From an uncultured Sphaerochaeta sp. (GTDB lineage: Bacteria > Spirochaetota > Spirochaetia > Sphaerochaetales > Sphaerochaetaceae): a stretch of 64,000 nt of DNA. How positions within the stretch are numbered: the stretch's first letter is position 1; every line of letters begins with the position of its first letter. A model generated the notes under the pieces. It was given only the letters and a program-made list of their open reading frames with translations, had not been told where the DNA came from and made no database searches. Made by a program: the position numbers and the translations under genes. The stretch spans positions 806,001 through 870,000 of the forward strand of contig NZ_OY781939.1 of assembly GCF_963677315.1 (NCBI RefSeq), in the 5' to 3' direction. This document shows, piece after piece, positions 1 through 8,494 of this stretch.

Positions 1-209
1 CTTGCCGCAGATAGGATTGCCTCACTCACCATTCTCTCTTGGGTGGAATATGGCCCAGAGAGCCCCACATACACATTGGAGGAATATTTGCTCACATCCA
101 GACGGGAAAGAGCATCCTCCTCTGCGCTGGGGACTTTGGTGGTGGTGCAAGCTGAGACAAGCATCACCACCAGCAAACTGATGGCCACTACATATTTGAG
201 TACCGACAA
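1..209 (-). CDS. Lipoprotein, N-terminal part only (cut by window edge)
   Basis: The N-terminal 69 codons of a leftward gene that runs off the window. An in-frame stop lies just upstream, so the most likely start is a TTG at 207-209, about 9 bases after a GGGAG ribosome site that lies inside the end of the preceding gene. The product begins with a hydrophobic signal sequence ending in the lipobox LVSAC and then a TTTK stretch, so it should be a lipid-anchored envelope protein. It is the last visible gene of a lipoprotein operon and begins 2 bases after the stop codon of the gene before it. The family cannot be told from this fragment. Confidence 0.6.
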   Translation of the reverse strand, partial: MSVLKYVVAISLLVVMLVSACTTTKVPSAEEDALSRLDVSKYSSNVYVGLSGPYSTQERMVSEAILSAA

Positions 210-211
210 AC

Positions 212-796
212 TCAGTTAGCTCCCTTCAACAAGTTGGCGAATGCTTCTTTCATCTTGGTGTTGGCTGCCTCAGCTGCCTCACTCTCGACAAAAGCCTCTG
301 CAACAGCTTCTGAGGCTGGTTCAAAGTTCTGCTCGATATTGGCAATGGGAATTGAGCAAAGTACCCATACCCCATTCTCGGCATCGACCCAGACTTCTTC
401 TGTACTTACACCTGAGAGGGTTGCCTCTGCTACCTGCTGGCTGATCACTTCCATTGCATCAAGAGCCTGACGATTGTCGCCGCTACCGGCATCGTTGATG
501 TAGGTGACCACTACTTCCTTGACCTGAGTACTGATCCAAGCGGCAATCTTGTTCTTCGCTTCAACGGTCGCGCGTTTGATTGAGTTCTGTTTGTCACTCA
601 TCTTGCCGTATCCGGTCTCAAAGTGCATGTCCTGGGTGGAAACAGTCTTGTAGACCCAATCCGGCTGGGGAATACCCTCAGCACCAATGATGACTGGACG
701 GGCAGGTTCGACAGGCTCGGCAACCTTGGCGGTGGCACAACCGGTCATTGCAAGTGCGAGTAATGCGAGTACCAGAATCGTTAACAACTTCTTCAT
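212..796 (-). CDS. LPP20-like lipoprotein
   Basis: A 194-residue exported lipoprotein. The start is the ATG at 796, right after a GGAGG site, rather than an ATG four codons upstream. The signal peptide (MKKLLTILVLALLALAMTGC) ends in the lipobox MTGC. The mature part has the LPP20 pattern: a PDWV segment, then GYGKMSDKQNSIKRATVEAK followed by a helix-rich stretch and a VWVLCSIP strand. LPP20 proteins are membrane lipoproteins without a known enzymatic role. It sits in a leftward operon with another LPP20-like gene (12 bases upstream) and an LpoB-like gene. The family call is from pattern recognition; the function is unknown. Confidence 0.75.
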   Translation of the reverse strand: MKKLLTILVLALLALAMTGCATAKVAEPVEPARPVIIGAEGIPQPDWVYKTVSTQDMHFETGYGKMSDKQNSIKRATVEAKNKIAAWISTQVKEVVVTYINDAGSGDNRQALDAMEVISQQVAEATLSGVSTEEVWVDAENGVWVLCSIPIANIEQNFEPASEAVAEAFVESEAAEAANTKMKEAFANLLKGAN

Positions 797-808
797 ATCA
801 TCCTCCAA

Positions 809-1825
809 CTATGTTTCATCCCCAAGCGTTTCCAGCATCAGGGTAAAGAATCCATCAACACCAGATGAACTTGCAGCTTTCAACGCCTTTGCAAGGGCAT
901 CCCTCTCAGACATGGCTGCCTCTCTGTCTGCCTTCTCATAGGAGACATAGATCTGCTTGCTATCCTTCAATTGAACAGACAGGGAGTAGCGGGCATAGGC
1001 ATATGGGCTACCCTCCATCGTAATTGGCTCTACAGTGTACCAGACATCCAATATTGCATAAGGATCCTGTGTACCGGTCGCAAACCCTCTCGCTTGGAGG
1101 CCTTGTTCAAAGGCAGCCTTGAGCACAGGAGTGGCATTTACACTCTCAAAGACCTCTACCGCAATGGTTATCTGCTGTGCCAGTGCTGATAGGGCTCGGT
1201 CAATCGGTGCCAGCACCTGTCTTTGTGGCTGCTTAAGCAACACCTGCAACTGGTTATAGAGAGCTTGTTGTTGCTTTGCCAATTCCCGTGTTTCACGAAG
1301 GAGCACATACTCTGCGAGCAGGGTGTCAGCAGTAGCTGATCGCATATTCAATTGAGCAATGGAGCTGCCCAATTCAGCTATTTGTTTCTGATACAGTGAG
1401 GCAGTCCGCTCTCGGTGCAATGCAACACGGGCATGGACCCTGCCTAGTTCATCAGTATAGACATTGACCACTTCAGAACCAATGATCTGGTCAGTCTCGC
1501 TGGTGACACTGCCAAAATCCATCATCTCAGAGGATTCAGTAAACGTCACATTCCCCATTGTATCGGTTGCAGCGGTAGAGAGACTGCTGACTTCAGTAAC
1601 TGAGCGAACCTGGGCATTGAAAACCTGTGAAAGACTGGCAAGAGCAGAATCAACCGCCTTTTGTCGTGATGATCCAGAACCAACAGCACAGAGGTAGGTA
1701 TCTTCATTATAGGCCTTGTCATAAGGGTGGTCGATCCAGGAGGGAACCTTGGAGGATCCTAAGGAGGTACAGGAAATCCCCAGAATCAGGAAGAGCAATA
1801 CAGGCACCACAAGATAGTTTCTCAT
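809..1825 (-). CDS. LPP20-like lipoprotein (large)
   Basis: A 338-residue lipoprotein with signal peptide and lipobox LGISC near residue 19. After cleavage comes a PSWIDHP motif and then YLCAVGSGSSRQKAVDSAL, the hallmark of LPP20-type proteins. A helical region around residues 145-215 (Leu/Gln/Ala-rich) looks like a coiled coil, and a C-terminal domain follows. The ATG at 1825 has a GGAGGG site just upstream. It is the middle gene of the leftward lipoprotein operon, 8 bases after the LpoB-like gene. The two LPP20-like neighbours differ in length, so a shared envelope complex is possible (inference). Confidence 0.75.
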   Translation of the reverse strand: MRNYLVVPVLLFLILGISCTSLGSSKVPSWIDHPYDKAYNEDTYLCAVGSGSSRQKAVDSALASLSQVFNAQVRSVTEVSSLSTAATDTMGNVTFTESSEMMDFGSVTSETDQIIGSEVVNVYTDELGRVHARVALHRERTASLYQKQIAELGSSIAQLNMRSATADTLLAEYVLLRETRELAKQQQALYNQLQVLLKQPQRQVLAPIDRALSALAQQITIAVEVFESVNATPVLKAAFEQGLQARGFATGTQDPYAILDVWYTVEPITMEGSPYAYARYSLSVQLKDSKQIYVSYEKADREAAMSERDALAKALKAASSSGVDGFFTLMLETLGDET

Positions 1826-1833
1826 GTACCCTC

Positions 1834-2445
1834 CTACAGCTTATATTTACTTTGCTTGATGAGCTTCTTGATTGTCTCTTCTCCAACCCATACTTTCCGA
1901 TTGGTCTCGATGTCGATCAATTCCGCTGAAACATAGTAGGTCCTCACCATCTGCCCACCACTCTGATCGAGATTGGTTCTCACCGATCCCTGCAACAGGT
2001 AATCTGCCCCAATTTCCTTTCCAAGTGCTTTGGCAGTTTCCTCGCTCGCAAAGAACTGCTGTTCCTCTCGCTCCTCTCTCACTGAAGCACGGAAGCTCTG
2101 GTCAGCTACCATATCGACCTTTCCTGAATTGATGAGGGCCATCTCATACCGTTTGGATATAATCGAGGTATCAATATGCTCACTGCTACGATTAAGGAAC
2201 GTGCCTACGATGACCACTGGATTGTCTCCAGGATGAGCCATCTTGTACTGTGTGATCCATGGAGAGGATAGGCTGGAATCAACCAGTGCCTCTGCCACAA
2301 TACGAATATCGGTGTCGTTCCAATTCCCGCTCAAGTCAATATCGGTATCAGCACTTATGCGGCTGACTGACACGGGAGACTGACATGAGATCAAGAGTAT
2401 AGATACCAGCACTATAAAGAGGCCATTGAGGCTTATACGTTTCAT
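1834..2445 (-). CDS. LpoB-like lipoprotein (PBP activator family)
   Basis: A 203-residue lipoprotein. The start is the ATG at 2445, after an AAGGAG site; the longer open frame upstream lacks a signal. The signal peptide ends in LLISC. The mature domain matches the LpoB/YcfM-type fold: DTDIDLSGNWNDTDIRIVAEAL, then VVIVGTFLNRSSEHIDT, and later GADYLLQGSVR and VSAELIDIETNRKVW. In Escherichia coli LpoB activates PBP1B, but this fold is also found in lipoproteins with no link to a transpeptidase. It is the first gene of the leftward lipoprotein operon, and the divergent neighbour at 2623 is another lipoprotein often found beside this family. Confidence 0.8.
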   Translation of the reverse strand: MKRISLNGLFIVLVSILLISCQSPVSVSRISADTDIDLSGNWNDTDIRIVAEALVDSSLSSPWITQYKMAHPGDNPVVIVGTFLNRSSEHIDTSIISKRYEMALINSGKVDMVADQSFRASVREEREEQQFFASEETAKALGKEIGADYLLQGSVRTNLDQSGGQMVRTYYVSAELIDIETNRKVWVGEETIKKLIKQSKYKL

Positions 2446-2622
2446 TACAAATCTCCTTCTCATTCCGCTTCGGTATACGCAACAGTGTAACAGACTCATC
2501 ATAACTTGGGTAGGAATCATTGGTACGAAAAATGATACATTCTACATTTTTTTAGCGATTCATTATTGCGCCACGCATAAGCCAATGCTACATTGTGCCC
2601 ATACAGGAAGAGGAAGGATGTA
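2446..2622. promoter_or_regulatory. Divergent intergenic region between lipoprotein genes
   Basis: 177 bases separate the LpoB-like gene (leftward) from the COG3014-like gene (rightward). The stretch is AT-rich and must hold promoters for both directions. I see ribosome sites at each edge but no promoter hexamers strong enough to place. Confidence 0.4.
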
Positions 2623-3954
2623 ATGAGATACCGCAAAAGTGTAACAAACGGGTTGTTTTTCGTCCTCCTTCTTATGCTCATCATGTTGATGAGCGGGTGT
2701 ACATCCTTTATGGACATCTCTGCAACCCAATCCCTCTACAAGGGTGCCAAGTACCAAGGAGCATATGAAAGCCTCCTCCTGGAAGCCCCTTCCCTGCTCA
2801 AGAAACAGGGACCCATCATTGTCAATTATGACCTCGGAATCCTCTCTCGCCTGGGAGGAAACTATTCGGATTCCAACAACTATCTCAGTGAATCAGAGCG
2901 GCTCATCTGGGAAGCCTATACAGAGAGTGTTTCAGGCAATATTGCCTCATTTCTTGTCAATGACAACACAAAAGCGTACCAAGGCGAAGAGTATGAGGAC
3001 ATGTATCTCAATGTATTCAAGGCTTTGAACTATATCCACCTCGGAGAAACCGAAGCTGCTTTGGTGGAACTTAATCGAAGCATAGAGAAACAAACATTCC
3101 TCAAGCAAAAGTATGAACAATATGAGCAGCAGATGACTGCATATGCGAGAGAGGAAGGATTGGATGCCCCTGCAGTCCAAACCTATGCAACAGCCTTCTC
3201 CACCAGTGCGCTCTCCAATTACCTGAGTGCGTCGGTGGCTCAGGCTCTCGGTGAGGACAATACCCTGCACTTTGCCATCGACCAGGTCCGCCATGCCTTC
3301 TCCTCCCAGCCATCCCTTTACCCATTCCCGCTCCCCTCCGTCGTGGAACTTGAAGAAGATCCCTTCCCCCAAGACATGGGAAGGCTTCACCTGGTCTCCT
3401 TCAGTGGGCAATCCCCGTTGAAGGAAGAACGTGTAGAGAGGGTGTATGTTTCCTCATACAATAGAGCAAAGATCGCCTACCCTGTCCTTGTGGGGGGATC
3501 CTCGCAGATACAGGCTGTCAGGGTTTCCATCGAGGGACAGCCGATGATCCCACTCCAGCGGATTGAGTCGATCAGCAATATTGCCATCGATACCTTCAGA
3601 GCGAAGAGTGAGTTGATTAAAATGAAAGCAATAACCCGTGCGATGGCCAAGGCAGTGGGGATTGCTCTCTATGACGAGTATGCTGCACAGGACAACAACG
3701 TAACAGCAGGGGAAGAACTCCTGGGTATGATCTTCCGTATCGCTCGAGATGCAACAGAGAGTGCAGATGTACGCAGTACCCACTTCCTCCCTTCCGAGGC
3801 TTGGGTGGGTTATGTGGATTTACCTGAAGGGACCTACATCATCACGACCGAGTTTCTCAATGCTTCGAACCAGGTACTGCACCGCAGCCCTGGAAAAACG
3901 GTGCAAGTTCAGGCAGGGTCCTTGCATGTAGCAGAAGCATTCTGTCCTCTCTAA
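2623..3954 (+). CDS. COG3014-like lipoprotein
   Basis: A 443-residue lipoprotein. The start is the ATG at 2623, preceded by an AGGAAGGA site, and it skips ten codons of open frame. The signal peptide ends in the lipobox LMSGC near residue 26. The N-terminal half is helical and repeat-like (YKGAKYQGAYESLL, YLNVFKALNYIHLGETEAALVELNRS), as in TPR-type folds; the C-terminal half is beta-rich. It resembles the COG3014 family, which is often encoded next to LpoB and LPP20 genes, as here. The function is unknown; a role in the cell envelope is inferred from export and context. Confidence 0.7.
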   Translation: MRYRKSVTNGLFFVLLLMLIMLMSGCTSFMDISATQSLYKGAKYQGAYESLLLEAPSLLKKQGPIIVNYDLGILSRLGGNYSDSNNYLSESERLIWEAYTESVSGNIASFLVNDNTKAYQGEEYEDMYLNVFKALNYIHLGETEAALVELNRSIEKQTFLKQKYEQYEQQMTAYAREEGLDAPAVQTYATAFSTSALSNYLSASVAQALGEDNTLHFAIDQVRHAFSSQPSLYPFPLPSVVELEEDPFPQDMGRLHLVSFSGQSPLKEERVERVYVSSYNRAKIAYPVLVGGSSQIQAVRVSIEGQPMIPLQRIESISNIAIDTFRAKSELIKMKAITRAMAKAVGIALYDEYAAQDNNVTAGEELLGMIFRIARDATESADVRSTHFLPSEAWVGYVDLPEGTYIITTEFLNASNQVLHRSPGKTVQVQAGSLHVAEAFCPL

Positions 3955-3956
3955 TT

Positions 3957-3990
3957 AAACACTCCTCCTGTTGAAAGGAAGAGTGTAATT
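3957..3990. terminator. Bidirectional terminator
   Basis: An imperfect hairpin, with arms at 3957-3968 and 3977-3990 (AAACACTCCTCC against GGAAGAGTGTAATT), lies between two convergent genes. It is A-rich on the left and T-rich on the right, so it could stop transcription in both directions. Confidence 0.6.
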
Positions 3991-4010
3991 GAACAAGCAA
4001 TTGAGGATAT

Positions 4011-4178
4011 CTACAACTCCTCCTCATCTTCGCTTTCAAAGAGATCATCTTCGTCAAGATCATCATCCTCGGGCTTTTGTGCCACCTTCTTTGGCATTGT
4101 GTTCTGATCAAGGTCCCAATCATAGTTTGTTTCACTCTCTCTGGGCCTTCTGATTGTTTCTCGTGCATGCCTTCTCAT
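4011..4178 (-). CDS. Small acidic-tailed protein, unknown function
   Basis: A 55-residue protein starting at the ATG at 4178 behind an AAAAGGAG site. The N-terminal half is basic (MRRHARETIRRPRESE), followed by NYDWDLDQNTMPKK, and the last 20 residues are almost all Asp/Glu (DDDLDEDDLFESEDEEEL). There is no signal peptide or membrane segment. The basic-head, acidic-tail design is like small proteins that bind RNA polymerase, ribosomes or basic partners, but nothing identifies a family. The good ribosome site and the terminator just downstream argue that it is real. Confidence 0.6.
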   Translation of the reverse strand: MRRHARETIRRPRESETNYDWDLDQNTMPKKVAQKPEDDDLDEDDLFESEDEEEL

Positions 4179-4262
4179 AGTCAATCGCTCCTTTTCAACG
4201 AAAAACCAATTGAGGTACAATCCATTCCTCATCTATTACCATCATGCTAATGAGTGGAATCG

Positions 4263-5147
4263 TCAAGTCTGTTGAGCTCCTGAGAAGAGAAACTCCTTGA
4301 TCTGGTGGAAGACCAACTCCTTCTCTCTTTCCATCAGCACCTCATGTCTCATTCCTTTATAGACCGTATAACTGAAGCGATGATACCCGATCCGATTCAG
4401 GGATCGTTCTGTATCAGAGAGACCTCGCTCCCCTCCAGGGATGGGATCATCCTCTCCAGTGATCGAGAGGATGGGAAGATCACTCTTGGTTGGGTGAAAA
4501 AAAGACCAGTCATGAAGCCGCTGCAAGGCATTAAAAATGGTATATACGGATTGCAGTTGGTATTTGAAATTCTTGCGGTACGGATCGTGCAGCCGTTCTT
4601 TCACCACCTCGGGATCAGAACAGACCCATTTCAGGTTGGCTGAAGTGGTAAGCTTGGTAGATATAATTCCATATCCATGAGGGGTGAGCAGCAACATCAG
4701 AAACCGTATAAAGGCCTTTCCCAAGGATATTCCCCGGACATAGCAAGGGGTCCCTGTCATGATCAGACCGGCAATTTCATGGTCATAGGAACCGAGGTAG
4801 AGCCTTGCAATCATGGAGCCAAACGAGTGACCAAGCAAAAAGAGCGGCAAATCTGGATAAAGATCCTTCAAGAAACAGGTAATTACATGTTGATCTTCCA
4901 CCAGAACATCCACACTCGGCATATACCCCCTCACAAAGTGAGCATCGACTGAATCCCCATGTCCTCTCTGGTCACTCACCAGAACACAGTAGCCAGCCTC
5001 TTGGAGAAACAAAGCCACTTGTTCATAGCGGCTTTTCACCTCAGCTGCACCATGGATGATCTGGACGATCCCCACGGGGGAAGGAGGTCGGTACAAGACA
5101 CATGAGATGAAAAATCCATCAAATGAGGGGACAAGCGTTGGTTCCAT
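4263..5147 (-). CDS. Alpha/beta hydrolase, lysophospholipase/monoacylglycerol lipase type
   Basis: A serine hydrolase of about 294 residues. Visible parts are an oxyanion region (IVQIIHGAAEVKSRY), the DQRGHGDS strand-turn, the nucleophile elbow GHSFGS, an aspartate loop (ITGEDDPIPGG) and a late histidine (GMRHEVLMER), which gives a complete Ser-Asp-His triad. The order and spacing fit monoacylglycerol lipase-like enzymes that cleave lysolipids or acylglycerols in the cytoplasm. The ATG at 5147 puts the fold start at the usual distance; an ATG nine codons upstream (5174) is possible, and neither has a clear ribosome site. It lies downstream of mutT on the same strand. Confidence 0.85.
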   Translation of the reverse strand: MEPTLVPSFDGFFISCVLYRPPSPVGIVQIIHGAAEVKSRYEQVALFLQEAGYCVLVSDQRGHGDSVDAHFVRGYMPSVDVLVEDQHVITCFLKDLYPDLPLFLLGHSFGSMIARLYLGSYDHEIAGLIMTGTPCYVRGISLGKAFIRFLMLLLTPHGYGIISTKLTTSANLKWVCSDPEVVKERLHDPYRKNFKYQLQSVYTIFNALQRLHDWSFFHPTKSDLPILSITGEDDPIPGGERGLSDTERSLNRIGYHRFSYTVYKGMRHEVLMEREKELVFHQIKEFLFSGAQQT

Positions 5148-5346
5148 GAGAATAGTATTATCCAAGAGCACCATGAAAACAAGCGGAAAAATTCGTTAAG
5201 CAGTGGTTTGGGATGAGCTGCCCACCAATTCCAGGATGTAATTGTACAGACTTTGAGGGACAGGGTGAGAAAGCATAAACCGCATCATTACCACTGGGAG
5301 GATCCTGTCTCAAGGCTTGCCAGCAGCCGCTCATTCTGCACACTTG

Positions 5347-5739
5347 TCATGATTGTAATTGCTCTACTTTCTGTACGATGGGGATATCTGCCTCAGCCCA
5401 TTCAATCTGCCATAACTCATGTTTCTTAAGCCAACGGCTTGCCTGATGTTCATGCAACTGAATGGAACCTTCTTGTATCTTTCCCAAATAGGCGTGCATG
5501 ATAATGAAAAAGCCTGGATACTGGTGCTCTACTCTCATCAGGTAGCTTTCTATTTCAATCGTGACCCCAAGCTCTTCCTGGATCTCTCTCACGAGTGCTT
5601 CGCGACCAGTCTCACCGATTCCCAACTTCCCACCAGGAAACTCCCACATGCCTCCAAGTGTTCCCTTTTCTTTCCGCTGGGCAGCAAATACCCGGTTATC
5701 ATCGATCAACACGAGTGCGGCTACTTCAATCTGTTTCAT
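5347..5739 (-). CDS. mutT: MutT-type Nudix hydrolase (8-oxo-dGTP diphosphatase)
   Basis: A 130-residue Nudix protein, a typical length for MutT. The Nudix box is complete: G37, E43, R51, E52, E55, E56 and G58 in GGKLGIGETGREALVREI and the following QEELGV. The upstream GGMWEFPGGK segment is characteristic of the MutT/NudG group, which hydrolyses oxidised or damaged (d)NTPs and so prevents mutation. The start ATG follows an AGGA site. NudG-like CTP pyrophosphatase activity is an alternative that sequence alone does not exclude. Confidence 0.9.
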   Translation of the reverse strand: MKQIEVAALVLIDDNRVFAAQRKEKGTLGGMWEFPGGKLGIGETGREALVREIQEELGVTIEIESYLMRVEHQYPGFFIIMHAYLGKIQEGSIQLHEHQASRWLKKHELWQIEWAEADIPIVQKVEQLQS

Positions 5740-6059
5740 GGGATTATCCTAGCAGTAGAGTGTGTTCTTGACTAGGAAAAAATGTACTTTCAGTAGAAGC
5801 TGTTCACCCATTGTGCGAATTTTCTCTTACAAATTTGCAAAAAATGTTCAATTGCATTGACTCCTCGATTGACATTCAGCCTTGGCCATGCTAGCCTGCA
5901 GTTGCTTTGATTTTTTGCGTTGCAGCTAGTCCCTTACCCTCTCTATGTTCGTGTTCTTCATTTGAATTCCATCAACAGACAGGTTAAACGTTCGAAACTG
6001 CGCCAAAATGAGCAAATACTTTTTTGAGACAGGCTAAAGGCCTGTAAAGGATGCTTTGA
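5740..6059 (+). promoter_or_regulatory. Intergenic region and long 5' leader of the RRM gene
   Basis: 320 bases without a gene. A TTGACA hexamer at 5869-5874 is followed 17 bases later by a weak -10 (TAGCCT, 5892-5897), which would give a leader of about 155 bases. Just before the start codon a perfect 6-bp hairpin (arms 6029-6034 and 6040-6045, ACAGGC/GCCTGT) abuts the ribosome site AAAGGA at 6046-6051. A leader with a structure at the ribosome site suggests post-transcriptional control, for example by temperature or by the RNA-binding product itself (inference). Confidence 0.45.
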
Positions 6060-6332
6060 ATGGCAAAGAAAATTTATGTTGGTAACATGAGTTACAACAC
6101 CAGCGAAGAGGAACTTCGTGACCTGTTCGCACAGTACGGCACTGTATTGAGTGCAAACATCATCATTGACCGTGAAACCCGTCGCCCCAAGGGCTTTGGT
6201 TTCGTAGAGATGGAAGACGATTCTGCTGCAGTTGCTGCTATCAGCCAGCTTGACGGTCAGGATTTCGGCGGCCGCAACCTTCGTGTAAACGAGGCTATTG
6301 CAAAGCCACGCCCGAGCTACAACCGTTACTAA
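6060..6332 (+). CDS. RRM-domain RNA-binding protein
   Basis: A 90-residue single RRM protein. RNP2 (IYVGNM, residues 5-10) and RNP1 (KGFGFVEM, residues 44-51) are both canonical, with the aromatic residues that stack on RNA bases. The C-terminal tail is short and ends RPSYNRY. Such proteins occur in cyanobacteria, spirochaetes and some other bacteria and are often cold-induced RNA chaperones; that role is known for some family members and inferred here. The gene is monocistronic, with a strong terminator 20 bases downstream. Confidence 0.93.
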   Translation: MAKKIYVGNMSYNTSEEELRDLFAQYGTVLSANIIIDRETRRPKGFGFVEMEDDSAAVAAISQLDGQDFGGRNLRVNEAIAKPRPSYNRY

Positions 6333-6352
6333 GCTATTGCTTTGTAATAATC

Positions 6353-6379
6353 AGGAACCCTTCGGGGTTCCTTTTTTTT
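6353..6379 (+). terminator. Intrinsic terminator of the RRM gene
   Basis: A perfect 8-bp stem (6353-6360 and 6365-6372, AGGAACCC/GGGTTCCT) closed by a TTCG tetraloop and followed by a run of T. It is a textbook Rho-independent terminator. Confidence 0.95.
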
Positions 6380-6440
6380 GTTTTCATGTAAGTAATTACG
6401 ATATATTTCTTCAAAAAATCAAAATTCTTGCTTAAAAACC

Positions 6441-6483
6441 TTGATTCTATCAATAGAAACATATATGCTCCTATTCCAAGGAG
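6441..6483 (+). promoter_or_regulatory. trp operon promoter
   Basis: TTGATT (6441-6446), a 17-base spacer and TATGCT (6464-6469) make a good sigma-70-type promoter. The expected transcript start is near 6476, at the ribosome site CCAAGGAG (6476-6483), only 14 bases before the trpB ATG. That leaves no space for a leader peptide, T-box or TRAP-type attenuator, so control would have to act at the promoter. Confidence 0.65.
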
Positions 6484-6489
6484 TCACCT

Positions 6490-7674
6490 ATGGAACCAGG
6501 ACGATTCGGCCCCTATGGAGGCAAGTACATACCAGAGACCCTGATGAGTGCTATTCAGGAGCTTGAAACTGCGTATGACTCACTCAAGGATGAGGCAACC
6601 TTCCAATGTGAGCTTAAGGCCCTCTACCAGAACTATGCTTCCAGGCCAAGCCTCTTGACCTATGCCGAGAATATGACCAAGGACCTAGCCGGGGCCAAAG
6701 TTTATCTCAAGCGCGAAGACCTCAACCATACAGGCTCCCATAAGATCAATAATGTTCTTGGACAGTGCCTGCTCGCCAAGCACATGGGAAAAACACGGGT
6801 GATCGCAGAGACCGGAGCTGGCCAACATGGTGTTGCCACAGCCACGGTAGCTGCACTGATGGGACTTGAGTGTGAGATTTTCATGGGAGAGGTAGATTGC
6901 CAGAGGCAAGCACTCAACGTCTACCGGATGCGCCTGCTCGGTGCCACGGTTCACCCCGTACAAAGTGGTACCAGAACACTCAAGGACGCAGTGAATGAGA
7001 CCATGAGGGAGTGGACCAAGAGAATAGATGATACTCACTATGTCCTGGGCTCGGTCATGGGACCACACCCCTTCCCCACTATGGTGAGGGACTTCCAGAA
7101 AATCATCGGACAGGAAGTGAGGACCCAGATACTTGCAGCTGAAGGCAAATTGCCTGACTACATTATTGCCTGTGTAGGAGGAGGATCGAATGCAATCGGT
7201 ATCTTCCATGACTTTATCAGAGAACCCTCGGTGCATCTTATCGGTTGTGAAGCAGCAGGAAAAGGCATCGATACCAACGAACATGCAGCAACGCTAAGTA
7301 AGGGCAGCGAGGGAGTGTTTCATGGGATGAAGAGTATCTTCTGCCAGAATGAGGATGGACAAATAGATGAGGTCTACTCCATCAGTGCAGGACTCGACTA
7401 TCCAGGTATCGGCCCAGAGCATGCTCAGCTGTTTGCAACCAAACGGGCAACATACGTACCAATCACCGATGCCGAGGCAGTTGATGCATTCACATACCTC
7501 AGTCGAAAAGAGGGAATTATCTGCGCCATTGAAAGTGCCCACGCACTCGCCTACGCCATGAAGCTCGCTCCTACTTTGGAGAAGGATGTAATCATCGTGG
7601 TCAATCTCTCCGGACGGGGAGACAAGGACGTGGCAGCAATCGCCCGCTACCAAGGAGAAACACTCTATGAATGA
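6490..7674 (+). CDS. trpB: Tryptophan synthase beta chain
   Basis: A 394-residue PLP enzyme that condenses indole with L-serine to give tryptophan, as the partner of TrpA. The N-terminal [13 protein letters not shown] is diagnostic of the TrpB1 type. The PLP lysine is K85 in HTGSHKINN, and the substrate loop [10 protein letters not shown] and the phosphate loop [10 protein letters not shown] are present. Full length. It is the first gene of the operon, an unusual position, since trpB and trpA usually close trp operons. The trpA start codon lies inside the end of this gene, which suggests coupled translation. Confidence 0.98.
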   Translation: MEPGRFGPYGGKYIPETLMSAIQELETAYDSLKDEATFQCELKALYQNYASRPSLLTYAENMTKDLAGAKVYLKREDLNHTGSHKINNVLGQCLLAKHMGKTRVIAETGAGQHGVATATVAALMGLECEIFMGEVDCQRQALNVYRMRLLGATVHPVQSGTRTLKDAVNETMREWTKRIDDTHYVLGSVMGPHPFPTMVRDFQKIIGQEVRTQILAAEGKLPDYIIACVGGGSNAIGIFHDFIREPSVHLIGCEAAGKGIDTNEHAATLSKGSEGVFHGMKSIFCQNEDGQIDEVYSISAGLDYPGIGPEHAQLFATKRATYVPITDAEAVDAFTYLSRKEGIICAIESAHALAYAMKLAPTLEKDVIIVVNLSGRGDKDVAAIARYQGETLYE

Positions 7675-8443
7675 CCGAATCCAGCATGCATTCTCAGGAG
7701 GCACCGCATTCATCCCCTTCGTAACCTGCGCTGATCCAGACATATCGATGACTGAAGAGTTGGTGCTCGCTATGGCAGATGCAGGAGCTGACCTCGTTGA
7801 ACTGGGCCTTCCCTTCTCTGACCCCATTGCGGAAGGACCTGTGATACAACAGGCTGATGAACGAGCCCTTGCATCAGGATTCAAGATCCACAATCTATTC
7901 ACCCTGATTGAACAACTGAGAAAACACACCCAGATCCCCTTGGTCTGTATGACCTACTTCAACCCGGTGTATAAGTATCAGAAGGACCGGTTCCTTTCCA
8001 GCGCAAAGCAGGCAGGCCTCGACGGTCTGATTATTCCAGACCTTCCCTTTGAGGAACAGGGTGAGATAAAGGATTCTTGCACATCGCAGGGTATCAAGTT
8101 GATCAGCATGATCGCCCCAACCAGTAGTCAACGCATCATAACAGTCTCCAAGCATAGTGAGGGATTTCTCTACTGTATAAGCTCATTGGGTGTTACCGGC
8201 ATGAGAAGCAATCTGAGTGACAGTGCCAGGGAGATGGTGGAACTTGCAAAAGCGAACAGCGACACTCCCTGTGCCGTTGGATTTGGCATCCATACACCAG
8301 AACAAGCTCGTCACATCGCTACCTTCGCGGACGGTATTATCGTAGGTTCTGCGATTATGAATATCATTGCTGAAAAAGGAAGAGGCAGTGTAGAAGCAGT
8401 ATCAGGATACGTAAGGGAGATGAAGAGGGCCATCACGGTGTGA
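7667..8443 (+). CDS. trpA: Tryptophan synthase alpha chain
   Basis: A 258-residue TIM-barrel protein that cleaves indole-3-glycerol phosphate to indole for TrpB. Recognisable parts are [11 protein letters not shown], the catalytic glutamate in [17 protein letters not shown], and the catalytic aspartate in [11 protein letters not shown]. The phosphate site GVTGMR and GFGIHTPEQ follow. It overlaps trpB by 8 bases, as expected for two subunits made in equal amounts. A 51-base gap with an AAGGAG site separates it from trpE. Confidence 0.98.
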   Translation: MNDRIQHAFSGGTAFIPFVTCADPDISMTEELVLAMADAGADLVELGLPFSDPIAEGPVIQQADERALASGFKIHNLFTLIEQLRKHTQIPLVCMTYFNPVYKYQKDRFLSSAKQAGLDGLIIPDLPFEEQGEIKDSCTSQGIKLISMIAPTSSQRIITVSKHSEGFLYCISSLGVTGMRSNLSDSAREMVELAKANSDTPCAVGFGIHTPEQARHIATFADGIIVGSAIMNIIAEKGRGSVEAVSGYVREMKRAITV

Positions 8444-8494
8444 TATCTTTTTTTACCCAGATAGTTTCTTCTTACAGAAACATAAGGAGCATAC

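Noticed and set aside
3857..4168. 103-codon leftward frame overlapping the COG3014-like gene end and the small acidic gene
   Set aside because: It crosses a terminator and two better-supported genes, and has no ribosome site.
5158..5343. 61-codon leftward open frame after mutT
   Set aside because: No ribosome site, unlikely composition (many Cys and Pro), and it competes with other broken frames; not listed as a gene.
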